Source of the DNA: Nocardioides immobilis
GTDB taxonomy: Bacteria; Actinomycetota; Actinomycetes; Propionibacteriales; Nocardioidaceae
Length of the DNA: 64,000 bases
Assembly: GCF_003515065.1 (NCBI RefSeq)
Contig: NZ_QXGH01000009.1
Span: 124,001-188,000, forward strand
Direction: 5' to 3'
Position numbers and translations under genes: made by a program. The notes beneath the pieces were generated by a model. That model did not search any database, was not told where the DNA came from, and worked only from the letters and a program-made list of their open reading frames with translations. Shown here piece by piece: positions 41,386 through 50,556 of this stretch (its first letter is position 1; each line of letters starts with the position of its first letter).

Positions 41386-44300
41386 GTCAGCAACAAGGTC
41401 CAGGACGAGACCGGCCGCTGGCTCGCGATCGACGGGCGGGTTCTCTACAAGGCCAACATCACCCTCGCGGAGATGTACAACACCCTCATCGAGTCCGAGC
41501 TGATCGCCCGACTGGGGGTTCGGTTCGAGAACCGCAGGAGCGGTTTGGACAAGAGTGTCCACAAGCGGCCCGTGCGCGAGATCATCGGCGTCGACGAGCG
41601 GCTGGCCAAGACCTGGTCCAAGCGGCACAGCGCCATTGAGGCCCGCCGCCGCGAACTAGCGGCAGCGTTCCAGACCGAGCACGGCCGGCCGCCGACCGAA
41701 GGCGAGGCCGTCACCCTCGCGGAGAAGGCGTGGGACCAGACCCGCCAGGCCAAGCACCCACCCCGCGCCGAAGCCGACCAGCGGGCCGCGTGGCTGGACG
41801 AGGCGGTCGCCATCATCGGTGGTGAGGAGGCCGTCCGGGGCATGGTCGAGGACTGCCTCGGCCACCGCCCGGCCGCCCAGGACGTCACCGACGAATGGGT
41901 CGCCGAGACCGCGCAGCGTGTCGTCGCGCGGGTCGCCGAGGACCGTGCGACCTGGCAGGTCTGGCACCTGCGCGCCGAGGCACAGCGCCAGGCCCGCGCC
42001 CACGGGGTCCGGCTGCCCGACCTCGACACGTGCGTCGACCGGGTCGTGGCCACCGCGATCGCCGAGAACTGCCTCGCCTTCACCGACCCCGACCCGCTCA
42101 CCCACGCCACCACCGCGGCCCAACTGCCGGTGGAGCAGGAGGTGAGGATCCCCGAGCCGCTGCAGCGCATCGAACACGGTCTCGATAGCGGTGTCGGGGG
42201 CGAGGAGGTCGTCAGTGTGTACAGCCTCGCCGGCGCCCGCCAGTACACATCCCAGGCCGTCATCGACGCCGAACGGCGCATCCTCGAGGCTGCCCGGCGT
42301 ACCGGCGGCCGCACCATCAGCGAGGTGCGCGTCGGCATCGCGATCGCCGAAGCCGCCGCCAACAGTCACACCACCGGACTCCAGCTCAATGCCGCCCAGC
42401 AGTCCCTGGTCCGCGAGATGGCCACCTGCGGCCGCGCCGTCCAGCTCGCCCTCGCACCGGCAGGCACCGGCAAGACCACCGCCATGCAGGTTCTCACCCG
42501 CGCCTGGCAAGGCTCCGGCGGCACCGTCATCGGGCTCGCCCCATCGGCGGTCGCCGCCCAAGAACTCGGAGCCTCCATCAACCCCGACACCAGCGATGCG
42601 AGGCGGACGGAGGTTCGCGCCGACACCCTGGCCAAGCTCGTATGGCACGCCAAGCACGGCGGAGCACCCAGGTGGATGGAGAAGATCAACCCATCGACCC
42701 TCGTCCTGATCGACGAGGCGGGCATGGCCGCGACCACCGACCTGGCCGCCGCGATCGACTACATCACCTCCCGCGGCGGCCAGGTGCGGCTGGTCGGTGA
42801 TGGCCGGCAGCTCGCCTCGGTCGCCGCGGGCGGCGTCCTGCGCGACATCTCTCACCAGATCGGCGCCGTCACCCTCAGCGAAGTGCACCGCTTCCGCAAC
42901 CCCGATGGCAGCCTCAACCACGTCGAAGCAGCCGCCACCCTCGCGCTGCGCGAAGGCGACCCGTCGGCGATCGCGTTCTACGCCGACCGCGGGCGGATCC
43001 ATGTCGGCGACCTCGGGGCCTGCGCCGACCAGGCCTACGCCGCGTGGGCAGCCGACCGCGCCAGTAGCGATGGCGTCTCCGACTCGATCTTGATCGCGCC
43101 CACCCGAGACCTCGTCGCCGAGCTCAACACCCGCGCCCGGAACGACCGCCTCGCCGGGCTCTCAGAGAGGGAGATCGGGCGCGTGCTGACGCTCGGGGAC
43201 GGCACGAAGGTCTCCAACGGTGACCGGATCATCACCCGCGAGAACGACCGCCACCTATCCATCACCCGCACCAACTGGGTCAAGAACGGCGACCGCTGGC
43301 ACGTCAAGAAGGTCAACGCCGACGGCTCCCTGACCGTGGTCCACGACCAACTCGCCAAGACCATCACCCTGCCCGCCGACTACGTCTCGAACGCCGTCCA
43401 ACTCGGCTACGCCACCACCGTGCACGGCGCCCAAGGCATCACCACCGGCACCTGCCACGTCGTCCTCACCGGCGACGAAGACCGCAACCTGCTCTACGTC
43501 GCCCTCTCCCGCGGCAAGTTCGCCAACCACCTCTACCTCAACGTCGCTGGCGACGGCGACCCGCACAACCTGATCCGGCCCGAGGCGCTGCTCCCGCCGA
43601 CTGCGCTCGACCGGATCACCGGGATGCTGCGCCGCGACGGCTCGCCGGTCTCCGCGACCACCACGCTGCGCGAGCAGACCAACCCCCACCAACTGCTCGG
43701 CGACATCGCCGCCCGCTACCACGACGCCGTCACCGCCGGCGCCGAGAACCTCATCGGCCCCATCGGCATGGACAAGATCGACGCCCACGCCGAAGCACTC
43801 CTCACCGGGCTCACCGAAGCGCCCGCGTGGCCGACCCTGCGCTCCCACCTCGCGCTCATCGCGCTCGATGAGCACAGCCCCTTGAAGCTGCTGACCGCCG
43901 CCGTGGGTATCGGGTCGCTGGCCGACGCCCGCGACCCCGCGGCCGTGCTCGATGCCCGTATCGACGATCTCGTCGCCGAACTGACCGTTGGCCGACCGCA
44001 CGACGCGAGCACCCCGCAGCCTGCGGGCGGGCCATTGCCGTGGCTGCCCGGCATCCCCGCCCGGCTGGCAGCGGCCCACGACTGGGGTCCGTTCACAGCG
44101 GCCTATGACCGGCTCGTCCGCGAACAGATCGACGCCGTCCGCGAGCAGGCCCGGGGCTGGACCGGCGCCACCGCGCCTGCGTGGGCACAGCCGTTCCTCG
44201 AGGACGAGGACGCCGACCCCCTTGCCGAGCTTCGTGCCGATCTCGCGGTGTGGCGGGCAGTGGCCCGGACCGACGAGAACGACCTCCGCCCCACCGGCGA

Positions 44301-46467
44301 CCGCACCATCGGCGCCCCGGGTGCCCACCAGGCCAAGCTCAACCGGGCCGTCCGCGCGGCGCGGCCGAGCTACCCCTTCTCCCAGCGCACCTGGTACCAG
44401 GTGCTGCCCGAAACCGTCCGCGCCGACCCGTGGATCACGCCACTGTGCCAGCGACTCGCCCGCCTCGAACGCGCCGGGCTGCCCGTGACCGATTACCTCA
44501 AGCAGGCGCTCGCCACCGATCCATCGCTCTCGGGCGGCCAGCCCGCCACCGACGCGGACACCGCCGCAGCCGCGCGGCCGCTGCCCGATGAGCAGCAGGC
44601 TGCCGCGCTGTGGTGGCGTCTCGTTCCGCACCTCGGGCCGGCTGCACTCGGCGCCGACGAGCACTCCGCGAACCTGCTCCAACCCAGCTGGCGCACCGCT
44701 CTGGCCGAGCTTGTCGGCACCACCAAGGCCGACTACCTCCACAAGGCACCCGCGTGGCCCGCCCTCGTCGCAGCAGTCGACGAAGCCTGCCAGCACCACG
44801 ACTGGACGCCGAGCAACATCCTCTGCGGCGCGCTTGCCGGCGTCCCTCAAGACGGCAGCCTGACCGGCGTCGAGGTCGCCGATGCGCTCGTGCTGCGCAT
44901 CGCCATGCTCACCGACCAGCCGCCCATGGCCGACTACGACGAGGCGGCGCCGTTCGATGCTGACGTTTCCCCGGACCCCGACCTGCTCCCACCTGACGAG
45001 TCCGACGAGTTCATGGCAGCCTTCTACCGCGGCCAGTCCGACGACCCCGACGTCCTTGTCGTCCACTCCCCCACCCCGGACGAGTACGGCGACCTCGCCG
45101 CCGAGCCGGTCGACTGGGCGCCGCCCGGCGATCAGCCCGACGCCGACTACATGTCTGTCGAGGACCCGTACGTGTCGCCCCTACCGTGGCAAGAAGCCAG
45201 CAAGATCACGGCCGAGAACGCCTTCCCCGATCCGCACGAGATCCCGGCCGAGCGGATCCACGAGCTCAACCAGCAGGCACTGGCCTACTACGAGTCCTGC
45301 TGCCTACCGTCCTGGGCGCCGGACTATCTGCGCTTGCGCCTCGGGACCGACCTCGCCGACCACCCCAGCTACGCCGTCGGGTACGCACCCGGAGGCGGCC
45401 GCAGCCTGCTGCGCCACCTCACCAAGCAGGGCGCCACCCTCGACGAGCTAGAGCAGGCCGGCCTCGTCTCCCAGCGGGAACGCGACGACGGCACCACCTG
45501 CTACCGCGACTTCTTCCGCGACCGACTCATCATGCCCATCCGCGACCCCCACGACCCGAGCAGGCAGGCGATCCTCGGCTTCGTCGGCCGCCGCAACCCC
45601 ACAAAGACCGACAACGACTACGCCGGACCGAAGTACCTCAACACCCGCACCACCCCCGTCTTCACCAAGGGCGAGGCGCTCTTCGGGTACGCCGAAGCCC
45701 GAGACCTCCTCGCCAACGGCGCGCTCCCGGTCATCGTCGAAGGTCCCATGGACGCTCTGGCCATCACCCTCGGCAGCGGCGGCGCCGCCGTCGGCATCGC
45801 GCCTATGGGAACCGCGCTCACCATCAACCAGATCAGGCTGCTGCGCACCAACATCGACCTCGTCAACGGCCGCGACCGGATCGCCGTGGCCACAGACTCC
45901 GACCCCGCTGGGTGGAAGTCGGCTCAGAAGGCGTTCTGGCACCTCACCGCCGCCGACCTCGACCCGACCCACCTCGACCTGCCCGACGGCCTGGACCCGG
46001 CCAAGCTCTTCGAGACCCAAGGTGCTGACGCGATCACCGCCGCCGTCGACAACCGGTCCCCCCTCGGCGACGCGATCATCGACCACCTGCTCCGCACCGC
46101 CGGACATTGGTCCGACACCGACGTCCGGCAGAAGCTCATCCACCAGACCGCCCGCGTGCTCGGCTCCCGCGGCACCGAACACTGGCTCGACGACTTCGAG
46201 CGGCTCCGCAGCCGGCTCCATCTCGCACCCGGCATCCTCGAGCATCAGACCGTCACCGAGAGCATCGAGCGCGACCGCAACCGCACGGCCTACGTCCAAG
46301 CTCGCATCGACGAGATCAACGACGAAGCCCGCAAGAAGGCGGCCATTCGCCATCCCCAATCCCGTAGCCACGCCGCCGAACAGCGGCTCGCTCCCGCGAC
46401 CCTCACCCCCCGTCCCAGCCACGACGCGCCGCCTGCGGGACCCGCTCCGGCCGGTCCGGCGCGATGA
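41383..46467 (+). pseudogene. MobF-type relaxase/helicase/primase protein lacking its N-terminal relaxase head
   Basis: The frame from about 41383 begins directly with VSNKVQDETGRWLAIDGRVLYK, the stretch that in TrwC/TraI relaxases follows the HxH metal motif. The catalytic Tyr and HUH metal site upstream are absent. The rest is long and intact: helicase Walker A APAGTGKTT (about 42457-42483), Walker B LVLIDEAGMA, the UvrD-like C-terminal VHGAQGITTG, then a DnaG-like primase region with EGPMDALAI (about 45736) and ATDSDPAGWKSAQKAF. In-frame ATG 41473 could allow a helicase-primase product. It cannot nick oriT. It was probably the transfer protein of an integrative or plasmid element. Confidence 0.78.
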
Positions 46468-46627
46468 CGCCGGGTTCAGACGTCCGGCCTTAGGCTCGAG
46501 GATGCGTCCTATCGCCCACATAGACGCGGTTCGTACTGGGACCCTGTCCCGGGAGACGTCACAGGACGGGTCTATCGGGACCCGGTGTCTCTCTCACGCC
46601 CCTGACAAGCATCCTTGCTGTCGCTAA

Positions 46628-46732
46628 GGGTTCGGCTTCCGGGAGATCGCCGAGCAGCTCCAGTTCACCAGCCGCTCGGCCGCGGCGCTCTTCGCCTTGG
46701 CGCACGACCTCCTCCCCGCCACTGACTCCTGA
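46628..46732 (+). pseudogene. Remnant of a small HTH protein gene
   Basis: Thirty-four codons in a frame that is closed immediately upstream by TAA read FGFREIAEQLQFTSRSAAALF...LLPATDS and stop at 46732. The IAEQLQFTSRSAA segment looks like a sigma-region-4 or LuxR-type HTH. No start codon is available, so this is probably the 3' end of a broken gene. The 376-bp gap 46468-46843 otherwise holds only the left repeat. Confidence 0.45.
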
Positions 46733-46781
46733 CGCACGCTCTGCAGGTCCGCGCCGTCCCCCGAAATGGGTAGGTCCTACC
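46705..46781 (+). repeat. Direct repeat, left copy (about 77 bp)
   Basis: About 85-90 percent identical by eye to 47843-47917, in the same orientation. Both end in GAAATGGGTAGGTCCTACC, which contains the palindrome GTAGG-T-CCTAC. The two copies bracket the protease gene. Confidence 0.8.
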
Positions 46782-46843
46782 GATGCCGCGCGCACGCCGG
46801 TCGTCAACGATCAAGAGTGCATCGATCAAGCCAGGAGGACATC

Positions 46844-47794
46844 ATGTCCGAGAAGAACATTCGCATTGCGAAGGATGCCTACGACCAATACGACCCCGAA
46901 CGCGAATGGTCCCGCGCCTCCGACGCGCCGGAGCCAGCCCATGTCAGTAGGGCCGTTCTCACTCGTCTCCGCGCGACGGCGGTGCTGACCACACTGTGTG
47001 TGGCGGCGGCGCTGAGTCTTCTGGTTCCCGCCCGGAGCGACGCGATCATCGGCGGTGAGCTCGACGGCAACAGGCATCCGAACGTGGGACTGATCATCGG
47101 GTGCAGCGAAGGGTGCCAGGTGGCCGTGGCCTGCTCCGGAACGCTTATCTCGCCAACGATCGTGCTGACGGCCGCCCACTGTGTGGAGTTCCCCGGGCTG
47201 GACACCTTCTTCGTCACCTTCGACCCGGACCCGTTCTCCGGGGGCCTCCCTGAACTGATCCAGGGCGAGGCGCACCCGCATCCGAACTTCAGCTTCGACG
47301 CCTTCACTCAGGGCCAGAAGTCGTTCCAGACCTTGCAGCGGTTCGACGTTGCCGTGGTGGAACTGGAGGAAGCCCCCGATATCACCCCAGCACCGCTCCC
47401 CTCAGAGAATGTTCTCGAACCCTTCACGACAGGCGGGAGCAACCAGCTCTTCACGATCGTGGGCTACGGGTCCGACCGGGACATCGAACCACCGCTGGGC
47501 AAGGAACTGCTTTTCGACGGCAAGCGTCGGACCACCACGGTTCCCCTGATGAAGCTGACGGACACCTTGATCTTCGTCCGGACCAACCCCAACGACGCCC
47601 AAGGCGGCGGAGGCGGCTGCTTCGGAGACTCCGGCGGGCCGATATTCCACGGGGAGACCGTCGTGGGCGAGTTCGTCGCTGTACAGGCACAGGCATCTGC
47701 AACCGGTAGCCTCTGCCAGTCGTACGGGTTCTACGTCCGGATCGACACCGGCCCGGCTCGCGAGTTCCTGAGTCAGTTCGTCACACTTCCGTAG
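46844..47794 (+). CDS. Secreted trypsin-like serine protease (S1 family)
   Basis: A 316-residue protein with a cytosolic-looking 40-residue start, a hydrophobic export segment at about 43-62 (TAVLTTLCVAAALSLLVPA) and a mature chain beginning near IIGGELDG. The catalytic triad is complete: His in VLTAAHCVE, Asp in RFDVAVVELEE, Ser in GGGCFGDSGGPIF. The N-terminal IIGG after ARSDA fits both signal cleavage and trypsin activation. ATG 46844 has AGGAGG 5 bp upstream; the 26-codon longer frame starts inside the repeat. It is alone between the direct repeats, inside the decayed element. It may be cargo, acting on extracellular protein. Confidence 0.92.
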   Translation: MSEKNIRIAKDAYDQYDPEREWSRASDAPEPAHVSRAVLTRLRATAVLTTLCVAAALSLLVPARSDAIIGGELDGNRHPNVGLIIGCSEGCQVAVACSGTLISPTIVLTAAHCVEFPGLDTFFVTFDPDPFSGGLPELIQGEAHPHPNFSFDAFTQGQKSFQTLQRFDVAVVELEEAPDITPAPLPSENVLEPFTTGGSNQLFTIVGYGSDRDIEPPLGKELLFDGKRRTTTVPLMKLTDTLIFVRTNPNDAQGGGGGCFGDSGGPIFHGETVVGEFVAVQAQASATGSLCQSYGFYVRIDTGPAREFLSQFVTLP

Positions 47795-47842
47795 CGCCTT
47801 AGTCGCTCACCGGGTGGTGGTACACCTGCGCGAGCGTGAACG

Positions 47843-47917
47843 CGACGTACTCCCGCCTCTGACTCCTGACGCGCGCTCCGCAGGTCCGCGCGTCCCACCG
47901 AAATGGGTAGGTCCTAC
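47843..47917 (+). repeat. Direct repeat, right copy (about 75 bp)
   Basis: Partner of 46705-46781. It differs by a few substitutions and two single-base gaps. The start codon of the small reading frame at 47903 lies in its last 15 bases (ATGGGTAGGTCCTACC). Confidence 0.8.
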
Positions 47918-48154
47918 CACGCGATCTACCACAGGTTCGAGACCGACTTCTGTGCCCACGAGGTGCAGGCAATGTACTTCGAGTATCTAGAAGGTCTTGT
48001 CGAGGCGGCCGAAAGCGGCACCCCGGCTGCGCTCAAACTCGCCCACGTACGCGATCGTGCTTCGAGCCGGACTCCTGACCGGTCAGGCTCGTCGGGCCGA
48101 AACGCGCTGACCGGGCCGCCGGAGGAGCGCGAAGATCTCCGGCTCGCCGACTGA
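47903..48154 (+). CDS. Unknown small protein starting inside the right repeat
   Basis: An 83-residue frame (MGRSYHAIYHRFETDFCAHE...). The first 50 residues look like a compact helical protein (YFEYLEGLVEAAESGTPAALKLAHV); the rest is basic and less convincing. The same start words occur in the left repeat, where they lead into the protease upstream frame. It may be an original element gene displaced when the protease segment was inserted. No family recognised. Confidence 0.35.
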   Translation: MGRSYHAIYHRFETDFCAHEVQAMYFEYLEGLVEAAESGTPAALKLAHVRDRASSRTPDRSGSSGRNALTGPPEEREDLRLAD

Positions 48155-48234
48155 GACTTGTCCGGCCGCGGCGCCTTCGCTCGCGTTCGCCTGCGTCACA
48201 TCGCCGCCGATGCGCGTGGCCACCAGTTCCTAGT

Positions 48235-48810
48235 TCAGGTCCGTAGTGAGAGCCCGCGCCACCGGCCAACGGCCGTGTTCTTCCAGTCACCGAGCCTCGT
48301 TGGTTCGTCGACGACGTCTTCTGCAGCCTCGAGCCCATGGAGCAGCTGCTCTGGGGTGGCTGTGGAGCAGATGCGGATCTGGATTCCGCGTCCGTCGTCG
48401 TACTGGAGGACCTCGACGGTTGCGTCGTCGACGTACATGTCATGGGTAGATGTCGTGCGCACGACGGCGACGCCGTCGGCGGCGAGCGCGATGAGTCGAC
48501 GTTCAACCCGTCGCCGGAGCTGATCCGTGACGCGGTTATGGCGTTCCCTGTCGCACCCCTCGCTCCCCCACCGCTGAGACCGGCAATCGGCGATCACGGC
48601 GTGCAGGGTGACAGCGCCGCAGTGCGCACACCGCAGCCAGGCGCACCACGGAGGCGCGTCCGCCTCCGTTGTCCGGGCGTCAGCGGGCTTCTTTCCGCGA
48701 TACGACTGCGCCACCGTTCTGACTTCTCCGCAGTCGCAGCACAGTGCACGGTTCCGCTGGCGCACGCGATGCCGATCACCGGCGCGGTCGCCGTTCACAG
48801 CCGCACCCAC
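48235..48810 (-). CDS. Unknown actinobacterial mobile-element protein with Cys pairs
   Basis: A 191-residue protein. The N-terminal part has Cys pairs CCDCGE and LRCAHCG, suggesting a small zinc-binding domain; then come CDRERHNRVTDQLRRRVERR and a mixed alpha/beta part (TATPEQLLHGLEAAEDVVDE). I have seen this general pattern in unnamed proteins of actinobacterial plasmids and integrated elements, probably a DUF6315-type family, but I cannot confirm it. The start may be ATG 48810 or GTG 48765. It overlaps the preceding minus-strand gene by 16 bp. Confidence 0.6.
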   Translation of the reverse strand: MGAAVNGDRAGDRHRVRQRNRALCCDCGEVRTVAQSYRGKKPADARTTEADAPPWCAWLRCAHCGAVTLHAVIADCRSQRWGSEGCDRERHNRVTDQLRRRVERRLIALAADGVAVVRTTSTHDMYVDDATVEVLQYDDGRGIQIRICSTATPEQLLHGLEAAEDVVDEPTRLGDWKNTAVGRWRGLSLRT

Positions 48811-49082
48811 TTGCGACCGTGCCAGAGGTCAACACAGGTCGCGCAGTCATCGGAACTCGCTTCGCTGGCCTCCTCGACTCCGTCCGGATCGCCTCCTAGG
48901 ACATTCTCGAGGATTCCGCAGTAGGACCGAACTGTCCCGCCGGATGCGATCGCCGCGCGGTAGTCCTCGAGTGGGAAGAGGTGATTGCGCGGCCTGCGGT
49001 ACTCCCTGATCGAGGACGGCGAGCGGGAGTATGTCGGGGTCGCCTGGATCGCGGGGGGTCGCGGCGTGGAAGATGGGCGCAT
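48795..49082 (-). CDS. Unknown small protein with C-terminal Cys pair
   Basis: A 95-residue protein: Pro/Ser-rich start, then YRRPRNHLFPLEDYRAAIAS, SYCGILENV and a C-terminal DCATCVDLWHGRKWVRL. Three Cys (one single, one CxxC pair) could bind zinc. ATG 49082 is preferred because GGAGG lies upstream; a GTG 18 codons earlier exists. It is followed by the 191-residue gene with 16-bp overlap, so they are probably cotranscribed. Function unknown. Confidence 0.5.
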   Translation of the reverse strand: MRPSSTPRPPAIQATPTYSRSPSSIREYRRPRNHLFPLEDYRAAIASGGTVRSYCGILENVLGGDPDGVEEASEASSDDCATCVDLWHGRKWVRL

Positions 49083-49225
49083 GGTCTGGGTGCCTCCAGT
49101 GCACTCGGTCCTAGGTCCCGGCCGGTGTTCGCGCACCAGCCGGGGCCGCCCTTCACATCTTGAAGGGCCTTCCTGGCGAGTCTCTCGCTGGCCCTTCGCG
49201 ATGTCAACCCCATAGGGTTCTCGCC

Positions 49226-49408
49226 GTGACGCACCACCTGATGGGCACCGCGGAGGTCGCCGAGTTTCTCGGCGTCAGCCGGCCGCGGGTGGGCCAGTTG
49301 GCCCAGCGCGAGGACTTTCCGCGTCCCGTCGCCCGCCTGGCGGCCGGACCGGTCTGGGAGTCCGTCGACATCGAGCGGTGGGCCCGAGAGACCGGGCGGA
49401 TGGACTGA
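49226..49408 (+). CDS. Small HTH DNA-binding protein (AlpA/MerR-like)
   Basis: A 60-residue HTH protein: MGTAEVAEFLGVSRPRVGQL forms the helix-turn-helix and FPRPVARLAAGPVWESVDIERWA the wing, the standard layout of small AlpA-like regulators. A CATAGGGT box lies 7 bp before the GTG, so it may be transcribed leaderless; ATG 49241 is another start. Probably regulates element genes. The neighbour on the other strand is the excisionase-like gene. Confidence 0.78.
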   Translation: MTHHLMGTAEVAEFLGVSRPRVGQLAQREDFPRPVARLAAGPVWESVDIERWARETGRMD

Positions 49409-49551
49409 GATCGGCGTACAACGGGCCGTCGGGCCGCGGACTGCGGGATCCCGCCGCGTAGTTCCCCATTGCGAGCTCACGGTGCCATCCGAAAGGCGGT
49501 TGCACCGATCGCTCCGACAGCGGCGTGGCTTGACGAAACCACTCGAGCCCG

Positions 49552-49728
49552 TCACTGACTCGGCGCCAGCCCTTCGACGTACGCGCGAAGGTCGTCCGTC
49601 CTCACCCTTCGGCACCCGTCAATCTTGACCGCCGGCAGCGCGCCCGAAGCGATGAGCTCATAGAGCTTCGCTCGGCTCACGCCAAGTCGGGCGGCAGCCT
49701 CCGGAACCCTCAACAGCAATGCTTCCAT
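49552..49728 (-). CDS. Excisionase-like small HTH protein (Xis/AlpA type)
   Basis: A 58-residue winged HTH: LRVPEAAARLGVSRAKLYELIASGALPAVKI then RRVRTDDLRAYVEGL, the exact layout of excisionase-family proteins encoded next to integrases. ATG 49728 has GAGGAG upstream; the long upstream frame is noise. In intact elements an integrase gene would lie between this gene and the attachment site in the tRNA; here that 690-bp interval (49729-50419) holds only a frameshifted gene piece and repeats. So excision is probably no longer possible without help. Confidence 0.85.
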   Translation of the reverse strand: MEALLLRVPEAAARLGVSRAKLYELIASGALPAVKIDGCRRVRTDDLRAYVEGLAPSQ

Positions 49729-49925
49729 GTCGGCTCCTCTCGTCCGCGACGGCAGTCGCGCGTTCCTTAGAGATAGGCAACGGCGCACGGACAGGATCGG
49801 ACACCGGTGAGCTGATCTCGTCCAGATCGCCAAGATGGGCGCCGAAGCGTTGCGCTCACCGCTTTCGACGACAGATCTCGCCGGTGGCCGATCACGAGAC
49901 TCGTCCACGGATCGGGTTTTCCAGG

Positions 49926-50119
49926 ACTGCGTACGTTGGCGGCGAGGGCCGACCGGGGTACGCCGCCGTGGACGAGGCGGCCTTCGACGACGACGCGATT
50001 GTGTCGGCCACCCGCGTCGTGTGCGGCGACGACGCGATGCTCCTCGACATCGACCACCCGGCCGCAAGCTGCTCATGGACGTGACCGGCGACTACGTCGG
50101 CTATCTCATCCGCGGCTGA
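49926..50119 (+). pseudogene. Frameshifted fragment of an unknown gene
   Basis: Two plus-strand frames read as one protein if one base is restored near 50057-50061: AYVGGEGRPGYAAVDEAAFD...DDAMLLDIDHP, then GRKLLMDVTGDYVGYLIRG and a stop at 50119. Codon use is strongly coding-like in both parts. No start codon is clear. It is a broken remnant or carries a sequence error. No family recognised. I see nothing else in 49729-49925 or 50120-50327. Confidence 0.5.
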
Positions 50120-50327
50120 CCAGACGTCGTGTTCGCCGCGACCGACCTCTGGAGCGTCCTGCCCGCGAGACCCGACCACTCAGCCCGACCACTGATCACA
50201 TGGCGCGGCTGGACGCCCTCGCCCTGGACCGGGTGATCGGCAAAACGCGGAGGACCCCGTGGGGCAGAAATCCCCGGCCGTCCACGGAGATCCGCACCGA
50301 TCCACGCCTGAACTCGTGGCGACCTCT

Positions 50328-50349
50328 GCTGCCAAGTTGCTGCCAAGTC
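50328..50349 (+). repeat. Tandem 11-bp repeat (GCTGCCAAGTy) near the tRNA
   Basis: GCTGCCAAGTT at 50328-50338 is followed directly by GCTGCCAAGTC at 50339-50349. Its position, 71 bp from the tRNA 3' end on the element side, is where integrase arm-type sites usually lie. This function is inferred. Confidence 0.5.
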
Positions 50350-50362
50350 TGTCTGAAATGGA

Positions 50363-50402
50363 TCAGAGGCGGCTCCCGGATCTCTCCGAAAACCGCCTCT
50401 GA
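50363..50402. terminator. Nested hairpin downstream of the tRNA gene
   Basis: TCAGAGGCGG (50363-50372) pairs perfectly with CCGCCTCTGA (50393-50402); inside the loop CGGA and TCCG can form a second short stem. It lies 17 bp after the tRNA 3' end, so it may end the tRNA transcript, or be part of the attachment region. No U-tract is present. Confidence 0.5.
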
Positions 50403-50419
50403 CCTGGTGTTTCTCTTTG

Positions 50420-50493
50420 TAGCGGGGGCAGGATTTGAACCTGCGACCTCTGGGTTATGAGCCCAGCGAGCTACCGAGCTGCTCCACCCCGCG
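50420..50493 (-). tRNA. Initiator tRNA-Met (fMet), anticodon CAT
   Basis: A 74-nt cloverleaf without an encoded CCA. On the minus strand it starts CGCGGGG and ends CCCCGCTA. Position 1 (C) cannot pair with position 72 (T), and the anticodon stem has three G-C pairs (GGGCTCATAACCC); both are initiator hallmarks. The T-loop is TTCAAAT. Its 3' end faces the decayed mobile element, the usual side for integration into tRNA genes. Confidence 0.95.
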
Positions 50494-50505
50494 TCGGTGA
50501 ACCCA

Positions 50506-50535
50506 ACGTTACGGCATGGGGCGAAAGCACTCCAA
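50506..50535 (-). promoter_or_regulatory. Candidate promoter of the initiator tRNA gene
   Basis: On the minus strand TTGGAG (50530-50535) and TAACGT (50506-50511) are spaced by 18 bp, and the tRNA begins 12 bp after the second box. This fits a sigma-70-type promoter for the tRNA, within the 63-bp gap after the UPF0182 gene. Confidence 0.4.
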
Positions 50536-50556
50536 ATCGGTAGGGAGCGATCCGGG

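Noticed and set aside
43255..45066. A 603-codon minus-strand frame opposite the helicase/primase gene
   Set aside because: The plus strand has Walker A/B and TOPRIM motifs in one frame; the antisense frame is a shadow.
39690..50420. Flanking copies of the tRNA-fMet 3' end (attL/attR)
   Set aside because: Apart from the tRNA itself I found no second copy of its 3' sequence near the left edge; the element boundary therefore stays uncertain.
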